The notes under the pieces: model-generated
Seen by the model: the letters and a program-made list of their open reading frames with translations, nothing else
Database searches by the model: none
Told to the model about the DNA's origin: nothing
Part shown: piece after piece, positions 1 to 11,640 of the stretch
How the letters are laid out: each line of letters opens with the position of its first letter
How positions within the stretch are numbered: the stretch's first letter is position 1
Assembly (NCBI RefSeq): GCF_002575655.3
Contig: NC_053037.3
Coordinates: 48,620,242-48,684,241 of the forward strand
Direction of reading: 5' to 3'
DNA length: 64,000 nt
DNA from: Aegilops tauschii subsp. strangulata
Taxonomy: Eukaryota; Streptophyta; Magnoliopsida; Poales; Poaceae
Made by a program: the position numbers and the translations under genes

Positions 1-1118
1 ATACCCGAATGGAAGTGGGATAAACTAGGCATGGATTTTATCACGGGATTGCTCAGGACTCGTTCAGGCTATGACTCGATATGGGTTGTAGTCGATCATT
101 TGACGAAGGTAGCTCATTTCATCCCAGTGAAGACCACTTACACCAGTGCTAAGTTGGCAAAGATATACATGACTAGGATCGTATGTCTGCATGGAGTTCT
201 GAGGACCATTGTATCAGATAGAAGAACCCAGTTTACTTCAAAGTTTTGGAATCAGTTACATGAAACTTTGGGTACCAGGCTAGAGTTCAGTACAGCCTTT
301 CACCCACAGACAGACGGACAGACCGAGAGAGTCAATCAGATTTTGGAAGATATGCTGAGAGCTTGTGCGCTAGATTATGGATCTACTTGGGATGACAATT
401 TGCCGTATGCAGAGTTTTCTTACAACAATAGTTATCAATCTAGTTTGAAGATGGCCCCTTTCGAAGCTTTGTATGGAAGGAGATGTAGAACACCATTGTT
501 ATGGGACGAAGTTGGAGACCGCCAGTTGTTTGGACCAGATTTGATTAAAGAGTCTGAACAGAAAGTGAAGTTGATTTGCGATAGGCTCAAGGTAGCCCAG
601 TCCAGGCAGAAGAGTTATGCGGATTCTAAATGCAAGGAGACAGTTTACGAAGTCGGAGACAGAGTTTATCTTCGAGTATCACCACTTCGAGGAGTAAAGC
701 GCTTTGGAGTTAAGGGAAAGTTAGCGCCACGTTTTGTAGGACCACACAAAGTTTTGGAGCGTATGGGGGAAGTTGTTACAAGTTGAAATTGCCTGAAGGA
801 TTGTCAGGAGTTCATGATGTATTTCACGTTTCCCAGTTAAAGAAGTGCCACGCAGAGATGGCTAAGATACCACTGAGAGATACAGTGCCATTGGAAGCGA
901 TTCAGCTGGATAGTGACTTGACCTATGAGGAGAAACCAGTTAAGATTCTTGAGTATGCCAGCCGAGTCACCCGCAGCAAGGTTATCAAGTTTTTCAAAGT
1001 TCAGTGGAGTCACCATACCGAGGATGAAGCTACCTGGGAGCGAGAGGAAGATCTACGGAAGGACCACTCTCACCTATTTTCTAGCCAACCCGAATCTCGA
1101 GGGCGAGATTCCTCTTAA
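1..1118 (+). pseudogene. Ty3/gypsy (chromovirus, Tekay-like) integrase and chromodomain, 5'-truncated by the window, frameshifted
   Basis: This is the C-terminal part of a retrotransposon Pol protein, entering the window already in frame. The integrase core is plain: a first Asp in MDFI (position 31 onward), a second in VSDRRTQF and a Glu in DGQTERVNQ, with 35 residues between the last two, which is the DD35E spacing. A GKLAPRF-type segment and the phrase GVHDVFHVSQLKKC follow, then a chromodomain at about 905-1090 (LTYEEKPVKIL to TWEREEDL). Integrases of this type insert the element's cDNA, and the chromodomain is thought to guide it to chromatin marks. One base appears lost near 775-785, moving the frame from the first ORF (31-786) to the second (783-1118). 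The usual Gly after SDR is Arg here. Lineage is assigned from the chromodomain and the LTR that follows. The rest of the element lies left of the window. Confidence 0.9.
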
Positions 1119-1129
1119 GGGGGTAGGTT
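1112..1129 (+). other. Polypurine tract of the chromovirus element
   Basis: A purine-rich stretch (AAGGGGGTAGG core) lies directly before the TG that opens the 3' LTR. It is where plus-strand DNA synthesis would be primed. Confidence 0.7.
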
Positions 1130-3263
1130 TGTAACATCCCAAATTTTCAATTTGGAATGTTATACATTAGATCATCATTGCATATCATATTTTATTTCAT
1201 TTTGGCTAGATCCTAGAAATTCTACCTAACTCAAGGACCCATAGGAGAGAGTTGGGGATTTCGTTATTTTCAAATTTGGGTTTTCTCAAATTTTGAAAAT
1301 AGGATCATTTGGTTTATTTATTTTATCTTCAATTATTCCAATTATAAAAATATGAGAGAGGGAATAAAAATGACTTTCCCAAAATAAAGGAATAATGAGG
1401 ATTTAATAAAAAAATCAAATAAGATTTTATTTTGGAGTTTTTCGCTATTTTATTTGGATAGGAAAAAATGCGCGTTTTTCAAAATTGCATTTAGGCCCCA
1501 AATAAATGTTCATTTATTTCGGGATTTTTGGAGTTCGTTTAGTATTTCTTTTGTTTGTTTTTCTACGCATATTTATTTTAAAAAAAGAAACCGACTATGG
1601 GCCGTGTTCGGCCAGGACTCCGCCTGGCCGGGACCTTTATAAGTCACGGCCCGACCCTGCCGTTGTTTTATTTTTTTGACCTGGAGTTTCGTCTCGAAAT
1701 TCTCTTTCCGTTTAACCAACTCAAACAAGTTTTTGCTAATGTAAAATTTGACTTAGATCCAGATTAGTAAACGAAGCTTGTTTCTTTCGCCGTTTGACTT
1801 TCGTTGCTTCGTTTGATTTGATTCTTTTTGCAAACCGGAGTTCTTAAGTTGAACTTTCTGGTTAGATCTTTTATTTGAGCTTTACCTGTGCATTAGTTGA
1901 GTGCTTACTGTATGCTTGTTTGTTTGCGATAGAGTACCCGGAGTGCGCCGCTTGCTACTTCGAATCTCTAGGTTTCACGGATCATCAGCAAGGCAAGTAA
2001 CACTTTGATCATACCTCTTTACTACCCAGTTTTATTGCATTAGATCAATCCTCAAACATTGCATGATTAGGATCTAATTAAATTGTGGGTATTGGGGAGT
2101 AGATGAGGTAGTACCTATTACCTGTTTTGTTATCAAACCCTGGGAGTTACTTCTATGTTTGCTCATATTGCTATGCTATGCTAGTAGACGTGGATTGGGT
2201 GAGTGTATCCATGACAGATGTGAGATTGTTAATTTAATGGTTTACTTAAGGTGGCAACTTGAACACACATCTGGGTGGATTGAGGCACCTGGGTATTCCA
2301 GTGATTGCCTGTTTTCTTTTGGACCGCCACCCAGGCTCAAAGGGATCATGAGATTATTCATGCTAGAAACTTCCGTGTGTAGCTACAAGCTATTATGTGC
2401 TCTAGCATAGGTGAATAAGTTGTGTGAACTCTTACAGTGGTAGACTAGCAGATGTAGGGGAAAGTAGGTGTAACGGTCTACCCCATCGTAAGGTGCAAAC
2501 ACTTCTGAAAGACTATGTCTCGGTCATCCGTTTCTCAAACACCATGTAGTGCAAGAAATCAATCGGAGGAGATCGAGTCTTGTGGGGAAAAGTGCACAAA
2601 CCTCTACAGAGTGTATAAACTAATCATGGTTAGCCGTGTCCCCGGTTATGGACATCTTGAGTATCTAGTACTTGGATTATCATGTGAATCTCATCATGTT
2701 ACTCAAATTAATTTTGTTGGGTTAAGGATGATACTTAATTGGGATTGAGATGCTGTCAACCATTCTCAATGTTTAACAACAACCATGATAGTTAAATAAA
2801 ATTTATTCCTTTGCAGTAGGGAAAAATTTGGCTTTTCGCAAAACTGTAACCATAGAGCTTAAACACCAGCCAAATATGCATGTAGAATAGCTTTATTCTG
2901 TTCATTACTCTCTATGTGTTATTTTGCCAGCATATTCCATGTGCTGACCCGTTTTCGGGCTGCAACGTTTCATGTTGCAGACTTTTCAGACGACGAGTAA
3001 GGTGCCTTAGGTTGTGGTCTTATACTCAGTGATGCCGTTGGAGTTGATGGACTCACTTATCTTCCAAGTCTTCCGCTGTTATCGTTTTAGATGGCCTTAA
3101 GCCATATTTGTCATACTTTTTTCTCTTTTGACATACTCGATGTAATAAGTGTGTGATTGCTACTCTGTTATAAATCCTCCAAGTACTATGCGTGTCAGCA
3201 TTACTGATCCAGGGATGCCACTGGTGCACGGTAGATCAGACTGTTTGAGGTCTGGTCGCTACA
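1130..3263 (+). mobile_element. 3' LTR of the chromovirus (Tekay-like) Ty3/gypsy element
   Basis: The LTR opens with TGTAACATCCC right after the polypurine tract and closes with GGTCGCTACA, giving TG...CA ends and about 2.13 kb. The next five bases (CTCAT, 3264-3268) should be one copy of the target-site duplication; the other copy is outside the window. The DNA after it has CACTA subterminal character, so the element probably inserted into that CACTA transposon. Nothing inside the LTR looks like a gene; small ORFs here are chance. Confidence 0.85.
1636..1643 (+). promoter_or_regulatory. TATA box of the chromovirus LTR
   Basis: TTTATAAG lies about 500 bp into the LTR just after a GC-rich stretch, a normal place for the U3 promoter. 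Transcription would start roughly 30 bp downstream. This rests on sequence resemblance only. Confidence 0.5.
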
Positions 3264-4129
3264 CTCATATGGTCCTTTATTAGGCCCGGAACGTGGCAGA
3301 CTGTTAATGGACCGGATCAAATATGGGCCGGCATTTGGCCCAAAACATGGCAGCCTGTTAATGGGCCAGCCTACTAGTGTCATCAAAATCTTTTGGGCCT
3401 TCAGCTGGGCCGGCCCATTATGGTCGGCGAAATCTCGTGGGCCTTTAGCTGGGCCGGCCCATTATGGTCCGCAAAATCTTGTGGGCCTTTAGTTGGGCCG
3501 GCCCATTATGGTTCGCAAAATCTCGCGGTCCTTTAGCTAGGCCGGCCCGCAAAATCTTGTGGGCCTTTAGCTGCGCCGGCCCATTATAGTCCGCAAAATC
3601 TTGTGGGCCTTTTGCTGGGCCGGCCCATTATGGACCGCAAAATCTTGTGGGCCTTTAGTTGGGCCAGCCCATTTAAACTTTATGGGCCACTTTTGGGCCG
3701 GTCCATGTGTCAACATTTCATAAGCGCATCTCGCCCATTGGATGAGTGACGCCTGTGCCAACGGGGAGCTGACACGTGTTTCCTCCAGCCAATGATGATT
3801 TTACACGTGGAAAATCGCCATTGGTCCGGGCTTTTAACGCGCTATCGGATCCAAAACCGGACCCGATAGCTTAACGGCGACCCGTTACGGTGGATGCCAC
3901 GTGTCGGTCACCCTTGACGAAAGCACTTCTGTGACGCGCAATTTTTCGTCATGGAAGTGGACACTTCCGTGATGATAATTTTGGTAATGTCATGGAACAC
4001 TTCTACGACAGCACGGGTATGACTATCTTGATTCTGTCATAAAATCGTCATGGATGTACATGCATGATAGAAAACGTGACCTACTGTGACAAACACGTAT
4101 CATCACGGAAGTGTATTTTTTTTGTAGTG
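3264..4129 (-). mobile_element. CACTA transposon, right terminal region (element A)
   Basis: Read on the minus strand from 4129, the sequence begins CACTACAAAAAAAA and continues with the same subterminal DNA found at 8161 onward on the plus strand: a TACACTTCCG motif, a CACGTGTAAAAT block and then GGGCCGGCCC-rich repeats. CACTACAA is the terminal signature of the CACTA (En/Spm) superfamily. The left part is lost or lies beyond the LTR that ends at 3263. There is no transposase here. Compared with the copy at 8161, this end keeps a small stem-loop (TATCGGATCC region, about 3840-3890) that the other lacks. Confidence 0.8.
3366..3675. repeat. Tandem repeat of about 43 bp inside the CACTA subterminal region
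   Basis: A unit of the form GGGCCGGCCCATTATGG, then TCCGCAAAATCTTGTGGGCC, recurs about seven times with spacing of 35-45 bp. Palindromic GGGCCGGCCC cores are typical of subterminal transposase-binding regions in CACTA elements. The binding role is inferred from the family. Confidence 0.8.
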
Positions 4130-4205
4130 AGAGCACGGCCGCATCCAAGGACCTCGAAGATCAGCATGCCTAACAGCCAAAAAACCGATCGAGGGAACAT
4201 CATAC

Positions 4206-5899
4206 TGATGTCTACTACACAACCTTCTTCTTGTAGACATTGTTGGGCCTCCAACTGCAGAGGTTTGTAGGACAATAGCAAATTTCCCTCAAGTGGATGA
4301 CCTAAGGTTTATCAATCCGTGGGAGGCGTAGGTTGAAGATGGTCTCTCTCAAACAACCCTGCAACCAAATAACAAAGAGTCTCTTGTGTCCCCAACACAC
4401 CCAATACAATGGTAAATTGTATAGGTGCACTAGTTCGGTGAAGAGATGGTAATACAAGTGCAATATGGATGGTAGATATAGGTTTTTGTAATCTGAAAAT
4501 ATAAAAACAGTAAGGCAACAAGCAATAAAAGTGAGCGTAAACGGTATTGCAATGCTAGGAAACAAGGCCTAGGGTTCATACTTTCACTAGTGCAAGTTCT
4601 CTCAACAATAATAACATAATTGGATCATATAACTATCCCTCAACATGCAACAAAGAGTTACTCCAAAGTCACTAATAAAGGAGAACAAACGAAGAGATTA
4701 TGTTAGGGTACGAAACTACCTCAATGTTATCCTTTCTAATCAATCTATTCAAGAGTCCGTAGTAAAATAACACGAAGCTATTATTTTCGTTCGATCTATC
4801 ATAGAGTCCGTACTAGAATAACACCTTAAGACACAAATCAACCAAAACCCTAATGTCACCTAGATACTCCAATGTCATCTCAAGTATCCGTGGGTATGAT
4901 TATACGATATGCATCACACAATCTCAGATTTATCTATTCAACCAACACAAAGAACTTCAAAGAGTGCCCCAAAGTTTCTACCGGAGAGTCAAGACGAAAA
5001 CATGTGCCAACCCCTATGCATAAGTTCACGAGGTCACGGTACCCGCAAGTTGATCACCAAAACATACATCAAGCAGATCACATGAATATCCCATTGTCAC
5101 CACAGATAAGCACATGCAAGACATACATCAAGTGTTCTCAAATCCTTAAAGACTCAATCCGATAAGATACCTTCAAAGGGAAAACTCAATCCATTACAAG
5201 AGAATAGAGGGGGAGAAACATCATAAGATCCAACTATAATAGCAAAGCTCGCGATACATCAAGATCGTGCTGAATCAAGAACACGAGAGAGAGAGAGAGA
5301 TCAAACACATAGCTACTGGTACATACCCTCAGCCCCGAGGGTGAACTACTCCCTCCTCGTCATGGATAGCGCCGAGATGATGAAGATGGCCACCGGAGAA
5401 GGATCCCCCACTCCGGCAGGGTGCCGGAATGGGTCTAGATTGGTTTTTGGTGGCTACAGAGGCTTGCGGCGGCGGAACTCCCGATCTAGGTTATGTTCTG
5501 GGAGTTTCTCTCTATATAAGAGGTTTTGGCGTCGGGAACAAGTCAGGGGGGTCTCCGAGGCGGCCACGAGGTAGGGGCGTGCCCAGGGGGTAGGGCGCGC
5601 CCCCACCCTCGTGGGTGCCTTGGGAGTGGGACTCCTCTGGCCCATCTCCGGTGCTCCGTGGGCTTGTTCTGGTCCAAAAATAATCACCGTCAATTTTCAG
5701 GTCAATTGGACTCCGTTTGGTTTTCCTTTTCTGCGATACTCAAAAACAAGGAAAAACAGAAACTGGCACTGGGCTCTAGGTTAATAGGTTAGTCCCAAAA
5801 ATCATATAAAATAGCATATAAATGCATATAAAACATCCTAGATGGAAAATATAATAGCATGGAAGAATCAAAAATTATAGATACGTTGGAGACGTATCA
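4206..5899 (-). mobile_element. Solo LTR of a Ty3/gypsy element (Athila/Sabrina-like), minus strand
   Basis: On the minus strand the unit begins TGATACGTCTCCAACGTATC at 5899 and ends GTAGACATCA at 4206, about 1.69 kb with TG...CA ends. It is flanked by a perfect five-base duplication: CATAC at 4201-4205 and again at 5900-5904. No internal region or second LTR is present, so this is a solo LTR left by LTR-LTR recombination. It contains a GA-dinucleotide run at 5285-5300 and a GC-rich block with GGGCGCGCCC at about 5555-5612, similar to one in the tandem array further right. The family name is from memory; the duplication and ends are visible. Confidence 0.93.
5511..5520 (-). promoter_or_regulatory. 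TATA box of the solo LTR
   Basis: CTTATATAGA on the minus strand lies downstream (in LTR sense) of the GC-rich block, the usual U3 promoter layout. It could in principle drive transcription leftwards into 4.2 kb. Confidence 0.5.
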
Positions 5900-5904
5900 C
5901 ATAC

Positions 5905-6430
5905 TCCGGCCCCAACCCGCCAGGGCCAGGGAGGCCACACGCAAGAGCTATGGCCAGAGGACGCCCTGCGGCCTACCCACCTCGAACACCGCAGGGCACG
6001 GCCTCCTCCATGTGACGCCGGACGGCTGATCGTCTCAACAACGGATCTAAGTGGGACCCAGATCCACAACCCCGCCATCTCCATGCAGATCGCCATTGTG
6101 CGTCGCCGACGGAGCAGACCGGCGCCACCGCCTCAACCGGGGAACCCCGCCCCGGCTGCCGGACATGATGGGAGACTCGCGCCGCCCCAGCCTTGCTTGT
6201 CTGCCGTCGCCACCCTCTACCCCCCAACACCTGCGACGCTGGGCCCGCCGCAGCCGCGGACGAGGCCGGCGGCAGCGGCAGCGAAGATCTGATCTGTGGA
6301 GTTTTTTGGCGGCACTAGGTTCTCCGGTGTCGCCCTGGGAAGCAACACGGGAGCGGGCTGAGTTGTGTTGTGTTGTCACTAGATACAGCGGCCACGGTGA
6401 AAACTCACCGTGGCTGTGTATGGCATCCGA
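5905..6430. other. GC-rich stretch without a convincing gene
   Basis: Base composition is high in G and C, so long open frames occur on both strands (about 130 codons each way at 6047-6455). They overlap antisense, are rich in Arg, Pro and Ser, and show no domain. With 4130-4205 this formed one piece before the solo-LTR element inserted. It is possibly an old retroelement or gene fragment. Confidence 0.4.
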
Positions 6431-6936
6431 CTTGGCTTTCCCAGTCAATGTTTGAGTTACACATGCATTGTTGAGCTACTTTGAAGTTTCTGATTGCTTC
6501 TCATGAGATGATTCACTAATTAGCCATCTTAAATACTCATTCTCTTGTTGACATTATAAAGCCTTACACGAAATTTTATGCATTTCCCTAGAATTTTCAT
6601 GGCAATGTCAGTGGTTATCATGTGGGACATCTGCAATTTGGTCTCGTAATTGATGAAATTTAGGGATAAGTATATTTTTCATCCCTCGACTACATCGAAA
6701 GTATAGCAATGGTCCCTCAACTTTAAAACCAGCAAAACTTAGTCCCTCAACTTCTCAAATTGGATAACTTTAACCCTGATACCGCTTTCGATGGTTTTAC
6801 TGATGATGTGGCATGGTTTTGACTGATTCGGATGGTTTTACTGACGAAGTGGAGGCTTTCGGTCATGGGGACCACCACCCCGCGCCGCCGCCCAAGCGCT
6901 GCCTGTCGTATGTGTAAATCGAGGTGGTGGTGGTCC
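6431..6936. other. Intergenic DNA with a degenerate repeat
   Basis: AT-rich sequence without a gene. Between about 6665 and 6860 it contains 'TCCCTCAACTT' twice and 'GATGGTTTTACTGA' twice, a pattern like the ends of old nonautonomous DNA transposons. No clean terminal repeats could be fixed. Confidence 0.35.
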
Positions 6937-8160
6937 TGAAGGAAATATGCCTAGAGGCAATAATAAAGTTGTTATTTATATTTCCTTATATCATGATAAA
7001 TGTTTATTATTCATGCTAGAATTGTATTAACCGGAAAACTTAGTACATGTGTGAATACATATACAAATAGAGTGTCACTAGTATGCCTCTACTTGACTAG
7101 CTCGCTGAATCAAAGATGGTTAAGTTTCCTAGCCATAGACATGAGTTGTCATGTGATTAACGAGATCACATCATTAGAAAATGATGTGATTGACTTGACC
7201 CATCCGTTAGCTTAGCACGATGATCGTTTAGTTTGTTGCTATTGCTTTCTTCATGACTTATACATGTTCCTATGACTATGAGATTATACAACTCCCGAAT
7301 ACCGGAGGAACACTTAGTGTGCTATCAAACGTCACAACGTAACTGGGTGATTATAAATATGCTCTACAGGTGTCTCCGATGGTGTTTGTTGAGTTGGCAT
7401 AGATCGAGATTAGGATTTGTCACTCCGATTGTAGGAGAGGTATCTCTTGGCCCTCTCGGTAATGCACATCACTATAAGCCTTGCAAGCAATGTCACTAAT
7501 GAGTTAGTTACGGGATGATGCATTATGGAACGAGTAAAGAGACTTGTCGGTAACGAGATTGAACTAGGTATTGAGATACCGACAATCGAATCTTGGGCAA
7601 GTAACATACCGATGACAAAGGGAACAACGTATGTTGTTATGCGGTTTGACCGATAAAGATCTTCGTAGAATATGTGGGAGCCAATATGAGCATCCAGGTT
7701 CCTCTATTGGTTATTGACCGGAGATGAGTCTCGGTCATGTCTACATAGTTCTCGAACCCATAGGGTCCGCACGCTTAACGTTCGATGACGATCGGTATTA
7801 TGAGTTTATGTGTTTTGATGTACCGAAGGTAGTTCAGAGTCTCGGATGTGATTACGGACATGATGAGGAGTCTCGAAATGGTCGACACATAAACAATGAT
7901 ATATTGGACGATGTTATTCGGACACCGGATGAGTTCCGGGGGTCACCAGATAATATCGGAGTGCCGGGGGTTTATCGGAACCCCCGGGGGAACTAATGGG
8001 CTTCTATGGGCCTTAGTGGGAAGAGAGGAAGGGCCGGGAGGGGCTGGCCGCGCCCCCCTTGGGTCCGAATTGGACTAGGGGAAGGGGGCAGGGCCCCCCT
8101 TTCCTTCCCTTCCCCCTCTTCCTTCCTTCCCCCTCTCTCCCTCTTTGTGGATTCCTACTA
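6937..8160 (+). mobile_element. Orphan Ty1/copia LTR, left 1.2 kb, cut by a CACTA insertion
   Basis: The sequence starts TGAAGGAAATATGCC and runs parallel to the complete LTR seen on the minus strand at 58216-59941, with the same landmarks: TTCCTTATATCATGATAAATG, ATTGTATTAACCGG and TCTCGGTCATGTCTACATAG. The match stops at 8160, where CACTACAAAAAA begins. The remaining roughly 500 bp of the LTR and any internal region were not found to the right. This is therefore half an LTR whose other half was lost with the right end of the CACTA element. Confidence 0.85.
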
Positions 8161-9410
8161 CACTACAAAAAAGTACACTTCCGCGATGATACGTGTTTGT
8201 CACAGTAGGTCGCGTTTTTTGTCATGCATGTACATCCATGAAAAATATATGACAGAATCAAGATAGTCATACATGTGCTGTTGTAGAAGTGTTCCATGAC
8301 ATTACCAAACTTATCATCACGGAAGTGTCCACTTCCATGACGAAAAATCGCGCGTCACAGAAGTGCTTTCGTCAAGGGTGACCGACACGTGGCATCCACC
8401 TAACAGCCCCGGCCAATGGGGATTTTCCACGTGTAAAATCATCATTGGCTGGAGGAAACACGTGTCGGCTCACCGTTGGCACAGATGTCATCCACTCATT
8501 AGACCCAAAGCGCCTATGATACGTCGACACGTGGCACGGCCCAATAGAGGCCCATTCCTGTGAAAAGGCCGACCCGTTTGACTTGGTCAAGAGGTGGCGG
8601 GCCGGCCCATGGAAAGCCTGTTAACGGCCTGTTCGCATATAGCCCATTTACAGCCCGCTAACCCAGGGCCCGTTTACGGCCTATCCGAATTAGGCCCAGT
8701 AGCGTCATCTGGGCCGTCCAATATAATTCTAGCCCGTTTTAACTTCCGGCCCATGTATGGCCCATGATGTCTTTTGGCCCATCTGAGGCCCTTAGTAACC
8801 CTCGGCACGTTAACGGCCCGTGGTAAAACTGGCCCGTGATGAACAGTGTATCACTTTATATCCATTAACGGCCCATTATACCGTTGGGCCGTTTGTAGCC
8901 CATGCTATCTTTCGGCCTTCTCAGGGCCCATTTATTCTTGGGCTCATTTCCAGCATCGTTTACTTACGGCCCGTTACAGGCCTTTTCTGCTTGTGGGCCA
9001 AATTCAGCCCGTGGATACAGTCGGCCCGTTTGTGGCCCGTTAATCTGTTGGGCCATTTTCATAGCATCATCAAATACGGCCGTTTAACGGCCCGTTATGG
9101 TCAGCCCATAAAATGTACAATTTCCACTCTAGCCCGTTTACGGCCCCTTATACGGCCCGTACAAGGCCCATAGATGAGACGGCCCGTAGAAGGCCCATTG
9201 ACCCGACGGCCCACAGAAGGCCCATTAACCCGACGGCCCATGGATCCGCTGGCCCATGGAAGGCCCATGGATCCGATAGCCGATAGAAGGCCCACGGATC
9301 CGACAGCCCATAGTAGGCCCATGAATCCGACGGCCACAGAAGGCCAGGGATCGTCCGTCCCGTAGATGGCCCATGGAACGTACAGCCTGTGGAGGGCCAT
9401 GGTCACTACA
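8161..9410 (+). mobile_element. CACTA transposon, left terminal and subterminal region (element B)
   Basis: CACTACAAAAAAGTACACTTCC opens the element directly after a possible three-base duplication, CTA at 8158-8160, and CACTA elements make three-base duplications. The first 420 bp are an inverted counterpart of 3710-4129. A zone dense in GGCCC and GGGCC motifs follows. No right end of the form TTTTTTGTAGTG was found between here and 16.8 kb, so the element is truncated on the right or its end has diverged. Confidence 0.8.
8600..9400. repeat. Subterminal GGCCC/GGGCC-rich repeat zone of CACTA element B
   Basis: Motifs such as CGGCCCGTT, AGGCCCAT and ACGGCCCAT recur every 20-40 bp. In the last 200 bp they fall into an 'AAGGCCCAT...CCGACGGCCCA' alternation. 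This is the degenerate equivalent of the 43-bp array in element A and probably part of the transposase-binding ends. Small ORFs through it are repeat artefacts. Confidence 0.7.
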
Positions 9411-9838
9411 ACGTTTGGGCGAGTTGGCCCCCGTTTGAACGATATAGCATATTCAAAGAATTATCCTACTCTATACTATCACCTCTAAAAAACATACACT
9501 ACACAATAAAGAGACTAAGGCATAGAAACGTAGAATAATCCTACACTATACAATAAAGAAATTACAACCGATTATACCCACTGGGCATTATGGTTCGGCA
9601 CCAGTGATAATAAAGCATACACAAACATGAAATTACATACACTGGGCAAATACAGCTCATACATCATGGACGCGCATCAACATAACTTACCATTTGAACT
9701 ATAATCTCTTTAGAAAATAGGATTGGCTGGATTTAGATAGCAGAAATTTCAGTCCGCAAAATCTCCAATTCCTTCGTTGTTACCTCAGTGTCTTGTTTCA
9801 TTTTTTGACTCCTGCATCTAATACCTGCATGTCCAGTC
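9411..9838. other. AT-rich interior of CACTA element B, probable 3' UTR of the next gene
   Basis: No open frame of interest. It lies downstream (minus strand) of the stop codon at 9839-9841 and contains AATAAAG signals (for example near 9505 and 9552) but no clear gene. Confidence 0.4.
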
Positions 9839-10999
9839 TCAACTTGTTGATTGTACGTTTAGAATCTGTACACGTTGTCTTGCCACCTCTAGTTGATGCT
9901 CGAGAACATCAGCACATTCCAATTCCAATCCATAATCATTTGGTAACGGCCATGCCGCACTGCTCGCAGATCTTTGTGTTGATGTCACTTCATCCTGAAA
10001 TGTTTCTGTAAGTACACATGACTAGGGCAAAAATATAGTTACAATAGTGAAGTGAGCAAGACAAACTATTTTGTACATGGCAAAACAGGACTAACAATAA
10101 TGTTACACATCATGAAGCATAAGCAGGTGATATTTTAAAAATTATAAAAAAGGTAGTCTGTGCAGCCTGCATACAGAAATCTCTCTTAGCTCAGCAGAGG
10201 AGCATGATGTTGGGGCCCAATCCAAAACACAGACAAGTTACAAATTTAGACAGCACTTTGCGTAGAAGTAAGCAAGCAGTTGGCCATTCTGTAGCTCAAT
10301 TAAAGTCTTAGGGAGCATAATGAACGTCAAAGGATTTCATACAAACATACTACAGCAAGCAAAACTATGCAATCATTAGCCTAGTATAAACTAGATTGTG
10401 AGCCTCATTCAATAATAGTTGGTTAATAGACTTCAAAGCTTCAGGCACACTTCAGCAGAGTAATTAAATGGTAAGGCCTTTAATTATGTCAACTAATAGT
10501 TATACAAGTACCCAACATCAGGCATCATTCTTTGGGCATCTCATTAACTGAGGACAAATAAAGCAATTGAAAAGAGCAAATTAACTATGCCTGAAACAAA
10601 CAAGGAATTGAACTGTTGAGTTGGATACAATGACTTACCTTAACAGGTTGAAGAGGCTCAGCGCAGCTCCTACTTCTCTTGCAAGGCTCCTTCCTAACAT
10701 CTTGTACTTGGAAATCCTCAATCTTATCTTCATTGCACCCCCTCTGCAAGGTGACACAAACTAGTTACTTGTCTCCTTGGAAGATAAATATGCATACTTT
10801 CCAGTCTATGAACATAAAAGGATGAGATTATAACAAAACAACACCACATAATGAAATATGCCGCATCTCTTGCACTTGCACACAATGAAATGAATATTTA
10901 CTATGTGTGCACAATGTAAAAACTAGGCATACCTTCGAACTGGATCTCCGGGTACTCTTGGAGATCCTACTTTAGTGTACAGCCAAACCTTTATGTCAC
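9839..10999 (-). CDS. 3' part of a small spliced gene carried inside CACTA element B
   Basis: Three minus-strand exons fit together in phase. The first is 10999-10933 (acceptor AG, donor GTATGC), the second 10741-10639 (acceptor AG, donor GTAAGT) and the third 9994-9839, ending in TGA. The reading runs from DIKVWLYTKVGSPRV through RGCNEDKIEDFQVQDV and CKRSRSCAEPLQ to a Leu- and Glu-rich tail (LELECADVLEHQLEVARQ) that could form a short coiled coil. I do not recognise a domain. Conserved splice signals and matching phases argue that it was a real gene, perhaps the accessory (TNP1-like) protein of the transposon or a captured host gene. The 5' exons were not identified; a second copy of the first two exons lies at about 12.97-13.29 kb. 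Confidence 0.5.
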
Positions 11000-11640
11000 C
11001 TATGAGTTAGAAAAGGCCCCAGTACAGCAGCCCTTAGTGTTTAAATTGTTGACAAGCTCTGTTAGAGTGTTAGGTCAAGAACAGCAAGTAATCAAAGCAA
11101 ACAGTCCTAGTATGGCTGGCTGATGCAAACAAGCAATTGAACAGATGTGTGAGCAAATCTTACATATCAAGAAATGAAGCAAAGAAGGAGGCTTAAAGAC
11201 CATCACTTGACTGACCAGATTTAAGGGGCATTTAAACATCATGTGCAACGTATGAACTAACATAAACATTGCATATTCCAGATTCTACAATGGAATGCAC
11301 ATGTATTAGGTTATGCCATGTATGATGATGCCTAAATGTACACTATAGAAGGCAGGAGTGATTCATCATTGCACGCACAATTGAATTGCAGGTTAAGGGC
11401 CAGTTCTATTCCGCCTTTTCAGGGCTTATTGTCAAAATAAGCCATAAAAGATGTAAAGAAGTCATTTTTGAGTTATGGGCTTGGGCTTAACTAATTTCGC
11501 TTTGGAGGGGGGTGTTTCGGGTAGAACCTCACTAAAAATTGAAGGGAAGGGGAATAGTGAAATGACTCTGTTGTCTGCCTATATTACACTCAAAATGCTA
11601 CTGGTGACGCCCGCGTCACACCTCACCCTCAAGTAAAAAA
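11000..11640. other. Noncoding interior of CACTA element B
   Basis: AT-rich DNA without a supported gene. From about 11395 (GGGCCAGTTCTATTCC) it has the look of a MITE end, but no partner end could be placed. Confidence 0.3.

Noticed and set aside
6047..6455. Overlapping ORFs of about 133 codons on both strands
   Set aside because: They arise in GC-rich DNA, overlap antisense, are low in complexity (Arg, Pro, Ser) and show no domain or gene signals.
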